From Bacteroidales bacterium (GTDB lineage: Bacteria; Bacteroidota; Bacteroidia; Bacteroidales; UBA12077): a stretch of 7,653 nt of DNA. This document shows, piece by piece, positions 1 through 6,561 of the stretch (positions are counted from its first letter, which is position 1; each line of letters starts with the position of its first letter). The stretch covers positions 1 to 7,653 of the forward strand of contig JAUVUS010000108.1 in the NCBI GenBank assembly GCA_030600865.1. The letters run 5' to 3'. A program made the position numbers and the translations under genes. Below the pieces are notes generated by a model. The model saw only the letters and a program-made list of their open reading frames with translations, was not told where the DNA came from and made no database searches.

Positions 1-1
1 C

Positions 2-949
2 ACTTTGGAGATTCCAATTAATACATTTGTTGAGAATAATTACTTTTTAGAGATTATTACAACAGATTTAAACAGGAAAAGTAATCAATATTCATTTAGA
101 AGAATTGACAGAACAAATGATATTAATGAACAGGATTTTATTGTTTATAATAAAAATAATAAAGAGTTCATTATTAATTCATTTATAAATGAGAAAAAAC
201 AATTCGGAATAAAGCACTATAAAAATGATTTAGATTCTTTAAATGTATTTTTCTTTTCAAATAATTTTAAAACTCCGCAACCACCATTTATTAATGATAC
301 CATTAAAGAAAATTTTGAAGTCACCGATACAAATTGGGTTTGTTATTTCGATTCAATCAATTATATAAATTTCCAAAAAGAAGGACTTTATTATTTTACC
401 GAACTTACAAAATCGTTTAAATTATCTACAGGAAAGACTGAGGGTTTTGCATTATATAATTTTGGTGATGGATTTCCTATTGTTCGAACACCCGATGATC
501 TTGCAAAACCAATTGTGTATTTGGGTTCGATCGATTCAATCTCCGATTCAGATTCTATCGGGAAGCTTACAAAATTAGCAGTCGATAATTTTTGGCTCAA
601 GAAAGCTAACAATATTGATAAATCCAGAGAACTTTTAAAAGCATATTATAACAGGGTTATGTTTGCAAATATGTATTTTACATCGTTTAAAGAAGGATGG
701 CAGACCGATCGTGGAATGATTTATATTATTTACGGATTACCCGATTACTTGTTTAAATCGGGCGAAGAAGAAAGATGGATTTATAACCCTACAGGAATTG
801 GTACTGGAATAACTTTCACATTTAAATATATTGAAAATCCTTTTAGTTTAAATCACTATTTATTAGATCGCGATAAATTAAAAACAACGGGTTGGGACGA
901 GGCTATAGAAATGTGGAATAATGGAGAAATATTTTATTTTCAAAACTAA
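2..949 (+). CDS. GWxTD domain-containing protein, 3' part of gene (5' end outside window)
   Basis: The reading frame is already open at the window edge, so this is the C-terminal part (about 316 residues) of a longer protein; the TTG at position 5 is probably an internal codon. The diagnostic signature is G-W-Q-T-D-R-G, encoded at 695-715, followed by a stretch reading IYIIYGLPDYLF and an E-E-R-W-I-Y segment. The end has the W-D-E-A-I-E-M-W-N-N-G pattern seen at the end of GWxTD domains. The family is common in Bacteroidota and related phyla, usually in exported proteins of about 400-500 residues; its biochemical role is unknown to me. The N-terminal two thirds look like beta-rich extracytoplasmic sequence, but any signal peptide would lie off the window. 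The next gene starts only 5 bases downstream on the same strand, so the two are probably co-transcribed. The family call is firm; the function is not. Confidence 0.88.
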   Translation, partial: TLEIPINTFVENNYFLEIITTDLNRKSNQYSFRRIDRTNDINEQDFIVYNKNNKEFIINSFINEKKQFGIKHYKNDLDSLNVFFFSNNFKTPQPPFINDTIKENFEVTDTNWVCYFDSINYINFQKEGLYYFTELTKSFKLSTGKTEGFALYNFGDGFPIVRTPDDLAKPIVYLGSIDSISDSDSIGKLTKLAVDNFWLKKANNIDKSRELLKAYYNRVMFANMYFTSFKEGWQTDRGMIYIIYGLPDYLFKSGEEERWIYNPTGIGTGITFTFKYIENPFSLNHYLLDRDKLKTTGWDEAIEMWNNGEIFYFQN

Positions 950-954
950 ATAGC

Positions 955-1695
955 ATGAAACAAGATAAAGATTTTATATTTGGTATAAGAGCTGTTATTG
1001 AGGCGATTAAAGCAGGTAGACAGATTGATAAATTAATGATAAAGAGCGGTTTAAAAGGAGAGCTTTTTTTTGAATTGATGAAGTTGGTTAAGGATTTTCA
1101 AATACCGTTTCAGTATGTGCCCAATGAAAGAATTAACAGGGTGACCATGAAAAATCACCAGGGCATTCTTGCTTTTATTTCACCCATTGAATTTCAGAAT
1201 ATCGAAAATATTTTACCTTCTATATTTGAAGCCGGTAAAACTCCACTCATTGTAATCCTTGATAAAGTTACGGATGTTCGAAATTTTGGAGCTATTACCC
1301 GAACTGCCGAATGTGCCAATGTCGATGTAATTATTATTCCTGAAAAGGGTTCTGCACAAATTTCGGGTGATGCAGTAAAAACATCGGCGGGTGCTTTACT
1401 CAAAATCCCGGTTTGCAGGGTAAAAAACTTATCAGAAACCATAAAATATTTGCAGCAAAGTGGAATTCAGCTTGTGGCAGCTACCGAAAAAGCAAAAGAC
1501 TTTTATTATAAAGTAGATTTCTCAATACCAACTGCAATCTTATTAGGAGCAGAAGATAAGGGAGTTGGTATGGAATATTTAAGAGTAGCCGACCAAATGG
1601 TAAAAATCCCGATCTTAGGTGAAATAGAATCATTAAACGTTTCTGTTGCAGCTTCTATATTGATGTATGAGGCTGTTAAGCAAAGGTTGAATTAA
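955..1695 (+). CDS. rlmB: 23S rRNA (guanosine-2'-O)-methyltransferase, TrmH/RlmB family (SPOUT)
   Basis: The 246-residue product is close to the size of E. coli RlmB (about 243), which methylates the 2'-O of G2251 in the peptidyl-transferase P-loop of 23S rRNA using S-adenosylmethionine. The N-terminal substrate-binding domain (about residues 5-75) opens with FGIRAVIEAI and contains NHQG. The SPOUT catalytic domain follows with all three family motifs: motif 1 D-V-R-N-F-G-A-I-T-R-T-A at about 107-118 (Asn110 and Arg116 are the conserved pair), motif 2 I-L-L-G-A-E-D-K-G-V at about 195-204, and motif 3 I-P-I-L-G-E-I-E-S-L-N-V-S-V-A at about 218-232, which forms the SAM-binding knot. The ATG at 955 gives a natural start 5 bases after the preceding gene; no Shine-Dalgarno is visible. 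Related TrmH paralogues modify other sites, so the exact target base is inferred. The stop TAA shares three bases with the stop of the convergent kinase gene. Confidence 0.92.
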   Translation: MKQDKDFIFGIRAVIEAIKAGRQIDKLMIKSGLKGELFFELMKLVKDFQIPFQYVPNERINRVTMKNHQGILAFISPIEFQNIENILPSIFEAGKTPLIVILDKVTDVRNFGAITRTAECANVDVIIIPEKGSAQISGDAVKTSAGALLKIPVCRVKNLSETIKYLQQSGIQLVAATEKAKDFYYKVDFSIPTAILLGAEDKGVGMEYLRVADQMVKIPILGEIESLNVSVAASILMYEAVKQRLN

Positions 1696-2906
1696 GCTGT
1701 TTTTAAAGTAAATTTAAAGGAAGAACCTTTGTTAAGTTCACTCTCAACCCATATTTTCCCATTATTTTTCTCTATAAATTCCTTACATAAAATAAGGCCT
1801 AATCCGGTTCCTCTCTCTTCTGAAGTGCCTTGTGTAGTTAAATGCTGATCAATCCTGAATAGTTTCTTCTGGTCTTCTTTTTTAATTCCTACACCATTAT
1901 CAATTACAGATAATTCAACTTGTTCATCTTTTTTAACACATCTAATAGATATTAAACCTTTCGGATGTGTAAATTTTATAGCATTGCTTATGAGGTTTCT
2001 AATTACTGTTGTTATCATATTTTCGTCGACAAATACAATGGTTTTTTCGTCAACATTTATATTAATTTTTATGCTTTTATTTTCGATATTAATCATTAAT
2101 GTATCAATGGTATTATCAACCATTTTCCTGACAGATACAAATTTGGGTTCATAAGTAATGCTCCCGGTTTGTGACTTTGACCACTGTAACAGGTTTTCTA
2201 ACAAATTATATAATTGTTTTGATGCCTGGTTCATTACTTCTATAAACTCCTTACTTTCTTTCTCCGAAAAAACATCAAAATTATTTGTTAATACTTCCGT
2301 AAGATTAAGGAATCCGGCAATCGGGTTGCGTAAATCGTGTGCTATTATTGAAAAGAATTTATCCTTACTTGCATTTAAAGCTTTTAATTGTTCACGGTGA
2401 TTTTCAAGTTCTTCTTTTTGTTGACTAATAGTTTTTTTAGCTTTTTTAAGATCAATCATTCTACCAAAAAGTTCAATTGTCCTTTTTCTGAATTTATGAT
2501 TTGAATTTTCTAATATTAGCTGGTGGTTATTAATTTCTTGCTGTTGTGTTTTTAGTTTTTTATTTTGCTGACTAATAGTTTTTTTAGCTTTTTTCAAATC
2601 AACCATTTTGCCAAACAACTCAATGGTACGATTACGAAATTTGTCGCTTTCTTCTTCTAATTTTTGTTGTTGTTTTTCAAGATCTATTCTTTGTAGTTCA
2701 AGAGTTCTAAATTGTTCAAAAATAATATCCTGGGCTTTTTCAAGGCTCTCAATTTTATCGGTAAGTTTTGTGTTTTCTTCTTGTGAATTTTTTAAGAAAT
2801 TAATAATTTCAGTATTCTCCGATTTAAATTCTATCACAGAATCTTTATCTTCTTTAACAGGATTTAAATTTTGTTTATCTGAACTTCTGGATTTTTGAAT
2901 TGACAT
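1692..2906 (-). CDS. Soluble sensor histidine kinase with long duplicated coiled coil
   Basis: The 404-residue protein has no signal peptide and no membrane segment, so it should be cytoplasmic. Residues about 30-180 are a charged, Glu/Lys/Gln-rich coiled coil with no PAS, GAF or HAMP domain that I can recognise. Within it a block beginning K-F-R-x-R-T-I-E-L-F-G occurs twice (about 89-114 and 138-163). The HisKA dimerisation domain follows, with H-box F-F-S-I-I-A-H-D-L-R-N-P-I and phospho-acceptor His190. The HATPase_c domain has N-box N-L-I-S-N-A-I-K-F-T (about 304-313), G1 D-N-G-V-G-I (about 336-341) and G2 G-T-G-L-G-L (about 366-371). All catalytic motifs look intact. There is no receiver domain and no response regulator in the window, so it appears to be an orphan kinase whose partner lies elsewhere. 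It overlaps rlmB by 4 bases tail to tail. Upstream on the same strand, 88 bases away, is the YDYQAD-repeat gene; co-transcription is possible but not shown. The signal sensed is unknown. Confidence 0.93.
   Translation of the reverse strand: MSIQKSRSSDKQNLNPVKEDKDSVIEFKSENTEIINFLKNSQEENTKLTDKIESLEKAQDIIFEQFRTLELQRIDLEKQQQKLEEESDKFRNRTIELFGKMVDLKKAKKTISQQNKKLKTQQQEINNHQLILENSNHKFRKRTIELFGRMIDLKKAKKTISQQKEELENHREQLKALNASKDKFFSIIAHDLRNPIAGFLNLTEVLTNNFDVFSEKESKEFIEVMNQASKQLYNLLENLLQWSKSQTGSITYEPKFVSVRKMVDNTIDTLMINIENKSIKININVDEKTIVFVDENMITTVIRNLISNAIKFTHPKGLISIRCVKKDEQVELSVIDNGVGIKKEDQKKLFRIDQHLTTQGTSEERGTGLGLILCKEFIEKNNGKIWVESELNKGSSFKFTLKTA
2418..2642 (-). repeat. Internal duplication in the histidine kinase coiled coil
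   Basis: Two 26-residue blocks (DNA 2565-2642 and 2418-2495) read K-F-R-N/K-R-T-I-E-L-F-G-K/R-M-V/I-D-L-K-K-A-K-K-T-I-S-Q-Q, differing at only three positions. They are offset by 49 residues (147 bases), exactly seven heptads. The DNA copies are also clearly alike, most strongly at the segment encoding D-L-K-K-A-K-K-T-I-S-Q-Q, but carry synonymous differences. Confidence 0.9.
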
Positions 2907-2994
2907 GAATTATTTTCTCAATTTGTTTTATAAAGTCATTTTCTTAAAAAAAAATCACAAAACATGAATAAATGAGTATAAAAGTACTTACGGC

Positions 2995-3333
2995 TTAAAA
3001 CAATAAATGTTTCTTATCCGAATTTTTCCATCTGGCTTGATAGTCATAATCCACAAAATAGATTTTCAAATCAGCCTGATAATCGTAATTAGTGAAAAAT
3101 ATTTTTTTATCGGCTTGATAATCATACTTTGTAAAAAACCATAGACCTTTATTCTCTTTTGCTTGATAATCGTATTTTACTTTATAAACCAACAAATCGG
3201 CCTGATAATCATAATTGGTGACATATACCTTTATATCAGCCTGGTAATCATAGTTTACAGAATAAATCTTTTGAGCATCAATTTTACTAATTAATAAGAG
3301 TACAATTATATTTAATAGAATAATGAATCTCAT
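2995..3333 (-). CDS. Small exported YDYQAD-repeat protein, probable 7(1) septoil-knot (DUF6150-like) family
   Basis: The 112-residue product starts with a typical signal peptide (M-R-F then a hydrophobic run to about residue 17, likely cleavage after A20 in K-I-D-A|Q), so the mature protein of about 92 residues should be periplasmic or secreted. The mature part is almost entirely a repeat: Y-D-Y-Q-A occurs at residues 28, 41, 54, 70, 83 and 96, each preceded by a short alternating hydrophobic strand such as K-I-Y-S-V or K-V-Y-V-T. Spacing is 13, 13, 16, 13, 13. From memory this pattern matches the family once called DUF6150 and renamed for its deeply knotted 7(1) fold; six repeat strands plus the closing H-L-L-F strand would give seven. 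No enzymatic residues stand out and no function is known to me. The ATG lies 2 bases after the stop of the mechanosensitive channel gene, so the two are almost certainly co-transcribed. No Shine-Dalgarno is visible. Confidence 0.8.
   Translation of the reverse strand: MRFIILLNIIVLLLISKIDAQKIYSVNYDYQADIKVYVTNYDYQADLLVYKVKYDYQAKENKGLWFFTKYDYQADKKIFFTNYDYQADLKIYFVDYDYQARWKNSDKKHLLF
3034..3252 (-). repeat. Six YDYQA coding repeats in the small exported protein
   Basis: The repeat units are 39 bases long, except for one 48-base unit after the third copy, where E-N-K-G enlarges the loop. The peptide Y-D-Y-Q-A is invariant in all six copies, whereas the codons vary (for example TAC/TAT for Tyr, CAG/CAA for Gln). 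The repeat is therefore old and kept by protein-level selection rather than being a recent DNA expansion. Confidence 0.9.
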
Positions 3334-3335
3334 TA

Positions 3336-4598
3336 TTAATTTGTTAATTGTCTGAAATCATCTCCGGTTGGATTTTGGAAAATACTTAACTCAAATTCAG
3401 ATATTACAGCTAATATGTGATCAAATATATCAGCTTGTACTTTTTCATATTCCACCCAGTCCTGAATTTTACTAAATGCATATATCTGGATCGGAATCCC
3501 TTTTTCAGTTGGATCAAGGTGCCGAACCATTGTTGTATAAGGTGGTATATTTGGGTAAATATTAGGATGTTGTTCCAGATATTTTTCAATATATATCCTA
3601 AATACTCCTAAATTAGTTAGGTTTCGTCTGCTTGCCTTATCATTTTCAATACCTTTTTCGATGTTGTATTTTGCAATATCTTCTTGCTTCATTTCAATAT
3701 AATCATGAATTAATTTTATCTTTTTGAAGCGACTTAACATTTTATCATCGCAAAATTTCACTGTCTTAATATCAACATATATTGATCGTTTAATTCGTCT
3801 TCCTTTCGATTCTTCCATCCCTTTCCAGTTTTGGAATGATTCTGATATTAAAGCATAAGTTGGAACCGTAGATATGGTTTTATCCCAATTTTGGACTTTT
3901 ACTGTATTAAGCGTAATTTCCAATACTGTTCCATCGGCATCTCTGCTTGGCATAGAAATCCAGTCACCGGGTTTTACCATTTTATTTGCAGAGAGTTGAA
4001 TGCCCGAAACGAATCCTAAAATGGTATCTTTAAAAACTAAAATAAGAATGGCTGCAATTGCTCCTAAACTTGCAAATAAGGTTCCCGGTGATTTACCAAT
4101 TATTACAGATAAAATAAATATGATACCAAAGGCATAAATTATAATCTTAACACTTTGAACATACCCTTTAATTGGTCGCGCTCGCGAAACTGGAAGAGTC
4201 ATGTATGCAGAATGTAAGGCATCTAAAAATGCATCAAGAACCTGCATTCCTGCAAAAATCATATAAATATATGCGATTGATTGCACAGATGATGCGATTC
4301 TTGGGAAATCAACAAGATTAATTTCTGCAAAATAATAAATTACTATGGCTGGTGCCAGATGCGACAATCGCTTAAATACTTTTTGCCTATCAAAGATGTC
4401 AACCCAGTTGCTTTTTGTTTTTCGAGCTAATTTAATTACAATTCTGAATAATATCTTATTTGTAATAAAATATGCAATAAAAGCTAATATTATAATTGAT
4501 AAAACAACGATAAGTATTATTATTATTTTTATATAAAATTCTGAAAGGCCCGAGTTAATAAGCAATTCTTTTAGTTTTAATCCTAACGAAAAATTCAT
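3336..4598 (-). CDS. ybdG: YbdG-like mechanosensitive channel (MscS family)
   Basis: The 420-residue inner-membrane protein matches E. coli YbdG (about 415 residues, linked to miniconductance MscM activity) along its whole length. Hydrophobic segments lie at about 22-46, 82-97, 105-125, 147-168 and 173-198. The last is the pore-lining helix, with S-L-G-A-I-A-A-I-L-I-L-V-F-K-D followed by G-F-V-S-G-I-Q-L-S-A-N. The cytoplasmic MscS beta domain follows, with P-G-D-W-I-S-M-P, the segment V-K-V-Q-N-W-D-K-T-I-S-T-V-P-T, and then S-F-Q-N-W, G-R-R-I-K-R-S-I and a C-terminal Q-N-P-T-G-D-D-F-R-Q-L that closely mirrors the E. coli end. Such channels open under membrane tension to release solutes during hypo-osmotic shock. 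The gene starts 60 bases from the divergent M64 lipoprotein gene and is followed after 2 bases by the YDYQAD-repeat gene. Nothing appears missing. Confidence 0.92.
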   Translation of the reverse strand: MNFSLGLKLKELLINSGLSEFYIKIIIILIVVLSIIILAFIAYFITNKILFRIVIKLARKTKSNWVDIFDRQKVFKRLSHLAPAIVIYYFAEINLVDFPRIASSVQSIAYIYMIFAGMQVLDAFLDALHSAYMTLPVSRARPIKGYVQSVKIIIYAFGIIFILSVIIGKSPGTLFASLGAIAAILILVFKDTILGFVSGIQLSANKMVKPGDWISMPSRDADGTVLEITLNTVKVQNWDKTISTVPTYALISESFQNWKGMEESKGRRIKRSIYVDIKTVKFCDDKMLSRFKKIKLIHDYIEMKQEDIAKYNIEKGIENDKASRRNLTNLGVFRIYIEKYLEQHPNIYPNIPPYTTMVRHLDPTEKGIPIQIYAFSKIQDWVEYEKVQADIFDHILAVISEFELSIFQNPTGDDFRQLTN

Positions 4599-4658
4599 AG
4601 TTTAAGAATATTAGAATAAATGATTTTTTGTAAATTTAACAAATTAAAAAGGTTTGAC

Positions 4659-5936
4659 ATGAGAACATTATTATTTTTTCTTTTAATAGTTATAAGTCAG
4701 TCTTGTATACAAAAGACCGGATACGAGCAATATTTTGAAGAACAATCGATGCGGGTAGATTTTGTTTTTTATGGAAATGCCAATAACGAAGAAATTAAAC
4801 CGGTTAAGATAACCAAAGAACCTTTTTGGGGAGGTTCAAAAACCAATTTAAGCAACATGTTTAATTATGGTGAGTATAAGTTTGAAATTATAGATTTGGA
4901 AACAGAAAATATTATTTATTCTCAGGGGTTTTGTACTTTATTTGAAGAGTGGCAAACCACCTTAGAAGCCGATTCTGTTTATCGTGAGTTTCATCAAACA
5001 GTTTTATTCCCACTGCCTAAAAACCCGGTTATTTTAAAAATTTATAGCAGATCGTGGGAAGGTAATTTTGAAGAGATTTTTGAATATGAGATTAATACCA
5101 AAGAATACACTTTAGATTCTGAAATTGCTCAATTCCCTTACACAAAGATTCTCGATAATGGAGATCCTGCAACCAAAGTTGATTTAGTATTTTTGGCCGA
5201 AGGTTATACTTTAGATGAAATGGATAAATTTGAAAGTGATGCTCAGCGATTAATAAATTACATGTTTTTATTTGAACCTTACAGTAGCAATAAAGAAAAA
5301 TTTAATATTTGGTTGGTTAAGTCAGAATCTGAGGAATCAGGAACAGATATTCCGGGACATGATATTTATAAAAACACAGTATTAAACAGTAATTTTTACA
5401 CATTTGGAAGTGAACGTTATTTAACAACCGAAGATTTCTTTGCTGTTAGAGATGCTGCTTCTGTAGTACCTTATGATGATATATGTATTCTTGTGAATTC
5501 CGAAAAATATGGTGGAGGTGGAATATATAATCATTATTGTATTTCCACTGTCGATCATGCTTTGTCAAACGAAGTATTTATTCATGAACTTGGGCATTCA
5601 TTTGCTGGCCTGGGTGATGAATATTATAATTCATCGACAGCATATAACGATTTTTTCAATCTTGAAATTGAACCATGGCAGCCAAACTTAACTACTTTAG
5701 TAAGTTTCGATTCGAAATGGAAATCATTAATAAGTGCAGATACTCCAATTCCTACGCCACGTGAAGAACAATTCCAAAAAACTATTGGTGTTTACGAAGG
5801 AGGAGGCTATGTAAGTAAGGGAATGTATAGTCCTTATATGGATTGCAGAATGAAAACCAATGAAGCCGAAGCATTTTGTCCTGTTTGCCAGGGCGCAATA
5901 ACCAAAATGATTAATTTAAAATCAAAAAAAGAATAA
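4659..5936 (+). CDS. M64-family (IgA peptidase-type) zinc metallopeptidase, lipoprotein
   Basis: The frame is open from an ATG at 4620, but I choose the ATG at 4659. It gives a 425-residue protein that begins with a lipoprotein signal peptide (M-R-T, hydrophobic core, S-Q-S-C with Cys16 as the likely lipid anchor); the upstream 13 residues would bury this. Residues about 20-150 resemble the N-terminal beta domain of M64 peptidases. The catalytic domain starts near T-K-V-D-L-V-F-L-A-E-G-Y-T (about 172-184) and holds the zinc site H-E-L-G-H-S-F-A-G-L-G-D-E-Y: His309, Glu310 and His313, with the downstream Asp320 a likely third ligand. The end has M-D-C-R-M-K and C-P-V-C (Cys407, Cys410), typical of the family. 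The founding activity is IgA cleavage by Clostridium ramosum, but Bacteroidota members have unknown substrates, so I do not infer IgA cleavage. No acidic surface-export signal follows the Cys, so a periplasmic location is plausible. Confidence 0.9.
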   Translation: MRTLLFFLLIVISQSCIQKTGYEQYFEEQSMRVDFVFYGNANNEEIKPVKITKEPFWGGSKTNLSNMFNYGEYKFEIIDLETENIIYSQGFCTLFEEWQTTLEADSVYREFHQTVLFPLPKNPVILKIYSRSWEGNFEEIFEYEINTKEYTLDSEIAQFPYTKILDNGDPATKVDLVFLAEGYTLDEMDKFESDAQRLINYMFLFEPYSSNKEKFNIWLVKSESEESGTDIPGHDIYKNTVLNSNFYTFGSERYLTTEDFFAVRDAASVVPYDDICILVNSEKYGGGGIYNHYCISTVDHALSNEVFIHELGHSFAGLGDEYYNSSTAYNDFFNLEIEPWQPNLTTLVSFDSKWKSLISADTPIPTPREEQFQKTIGVYEGGGYVSKGMYSPYMDCRMKTNEAEAFCPVCQGAITKMINLKSKKE

Positions 5937-5948
5937 ATTTAGTTTATT

Positions 5949-6030
5949 AACCCTGCCAGAGTTGTATTAATAGACAGATAATCAACTTTATGTAATTTGG
6001 GATTTTAACAAAATTAACTCTGGCAGGGTT
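5949..6030 (+). terminator. Long-loop inverted repeat, possible terminator of the M64 gene
   Basis: AACCCTGCCAGAGTT (5949-5963) and AACTCTGGCAGGGTT (6016-6030) are perfect 15-bp inverted copies separated by 52 bases. The right arm runs into a five-T tract (6029-6033), 80 to 95 bases after the M64 stop, so termination on the + strand is plausible. The loop is much longer than in a standard intrinsic terminator, so it may instead be a dispersed palindromic repeat or the ends of a small element. Confidence 0.55.
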
Positions 6031-6073
6031 TTTAGACCAATTGGATATTTTTTCAGCTAAAACTCTAAAATAA

Positions 6074-6106
6074 AAACATCCGAAGTTTTTAAAACTTCGG
6101 ATGTTT
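6074..6106 (-). terminator. Intrinsic terminator of the small membrane protein gene
   Basis: A perfect 16-bp stem (6074-6089 with 6091-6106, core ACATCCGAAG / CTTCGGATGT) surrounds a one-base centre. Read on the - strand it is followed by TTTTTATTTT, a good terminator tail, and it lies 26 bases beyond the stop codon at 6133. On the + strand the tail is TTTCCTTTC, so weaker bidirectional action, serving the M64 gene as well, is possible. Confidence 0.85.
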
Positions 6107-6132
6107 CCTTTCTATTTACATTTGCTGTTAAA

Positions 6133-6459
6133 TTATTCTTTTCGAACATGTTTTTTTGCTATAAAGTAGTATACAACTAACCCAATACCACCAAATAAGA
6201 AAATCATTGAAAGATATGCAACTCCTTCTTCTAAATGAGTTGTTTCATTTAAAATTGCACCCATTAAGAATCCAATGGCAATTCCAATGCAAAATATACC
6301 ATACTTTAAACTTGGAGATACATTTGATTCACTATTAAATATTGCTGCCGTAACACCTTTTTCGATAAGTGCTAATCTTTCTTTTCTTCTAGCATATAGA
6401 TGAAAAATACCATACACTGCAGCAAAAAATGCTATTCCTATTAAAAATTCAAAATTCAT
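6133..6459 (-). CDS. Small three-helix membrane protein, DUF6249-like
   Basis: The 108-residue protein has three predicted membrane segments at about 4-22, 52-70 and 80-101. A basic cytoplasmic-looking stretch, A-R-R-K-E-R-L-A-L-I-E-K-G (about 23-35), follows the first helix, and the end is basic (A-K-K-H-V-R-K-E). The R-x-E-R-x-A-L-I-E-K-G pattern between helix 1 and an L-K-Y-G-I second helix is what I remember of DUF6249-type proteins, which are found beside sigma factors in Bacteroidota; the family name is from memory. No function is known. The gene is divergent from the ECF sigma gene and has its own copy of the same promoter, which suggests it belongs to that sigma factor's regulon. The leader from the predicted promoter is about 28 bases; the ATG at 6459 has no Shine-Dalgarno. 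Confidence 0.75.
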   Translation of the reverse strand: MNFEFLIGIAFFAAVYGIFHLYARRKERLALIEKGVTAAIFNSESNVSPSLKYGIFCIGIAIGFLMGAILNETTHLEEGVAYLSMIFLFGGIGLVVYYFIAKKHVRKE

Positions 6460-6493
6460 AATAATTTGTTTTAGTTTAACATCGTTTTATTGC

Positions 6494-6523
6494 TATGACG
6501 CTACCTTTTTAAATTGGGTTACA
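6494..6523 (-). promoter_or_regulatory. ECF-type promoter of the small membrane protein gene
   Basis: Read on the - strand, TGTAACC (6523-6517) is followed by 16 bases and then CGTCATA (6500-6494). This matches the general ECF pattern of a GTAAC/GAAC -35 element and a CGTC-type -10 element. It is identical in both boxes and in spacer length to the promoter in front of the divergent sigma gene. Transcription would start near 6487, some 28 bases before the ATG. Confidence 0.8.
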
Positions 6524-6536
6524 CTTTGCATTAAAA

Positions 6537-6552
6537 AATTATAAAATTATAA
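6537..6552. repeat. Tandem AT-rich octamer
   Basis: AATTATAA occurs twice in tandem (6537-6544, 6545-6552), just upstream of the - strand promoter. It may be an easily melted or bent tract, or simple low-complexity sequence. Confidence 0.5.
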
Positions 6553-6561
6553 AATACCTAA

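Noticed and set aside
391..2400. Open frames opposite the GWxTD, rlmB and kinase genes (391-612 -, 1194-1442 -, 2158-2400 +).
   Set aside because: Each lies wholly inside a strongly supported gene on the other strand, has no recognisable domain and reads like a shadow of that gene.
2608..2898. A 96-residue Ser/Phe/Cys-rich frame opposite the kinase coiled coil.
   Set aside because: The composition is what the complement of a Glu/Lys/Gln-rich coiled coil produces; no independent support.
2946..2994. Possible terminator after the YDYQAD-repeat gene (T9 tract on the - strand and the palindrome AAGTACTT at 2982-2989).
   Set aside because: The T tract has no stable stem next to it, and the 8-base palindrome is too short and too far away.
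3034..3252. The regularly spaced repeats were considered as a CRISPR-like array.
   Set aside because: The repeats are in frame, encode the same peptide with variable codons, and sit inside a gene with a signal peptide; there are no unique spacers.
4620..4658. Longer N-terminus for the M64 protein starting at ATG 4620.
   Set aside because: It would put 13 residues in front of a clear lipoprotein signal peptide; the ATG at 4659 is the better start.
4599..4658. Bacteroidota housekeeping promoters (TAnnTTTG with an upstream TTG) for the divergent channel and M64 genes.
   Set aside because: Only partial matches with wrong spacing were found; one 7-of-8 match lies directly against the start codon. 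I cannot place a promoter honestly.
6037..6044. The palindrome CCAATTGG between the two inverted repeats.
   Set aside because: An isolated 8-base palindrome is expected by chance and has no partner or context.
6467..6478. A three-codon ATG-TTA-AAC-TAA frame in the leader of the small membrane protein gene (- strand).
   Set aside because: Too short and too likely by chance in AT-rich DNA to call a leader peptide.
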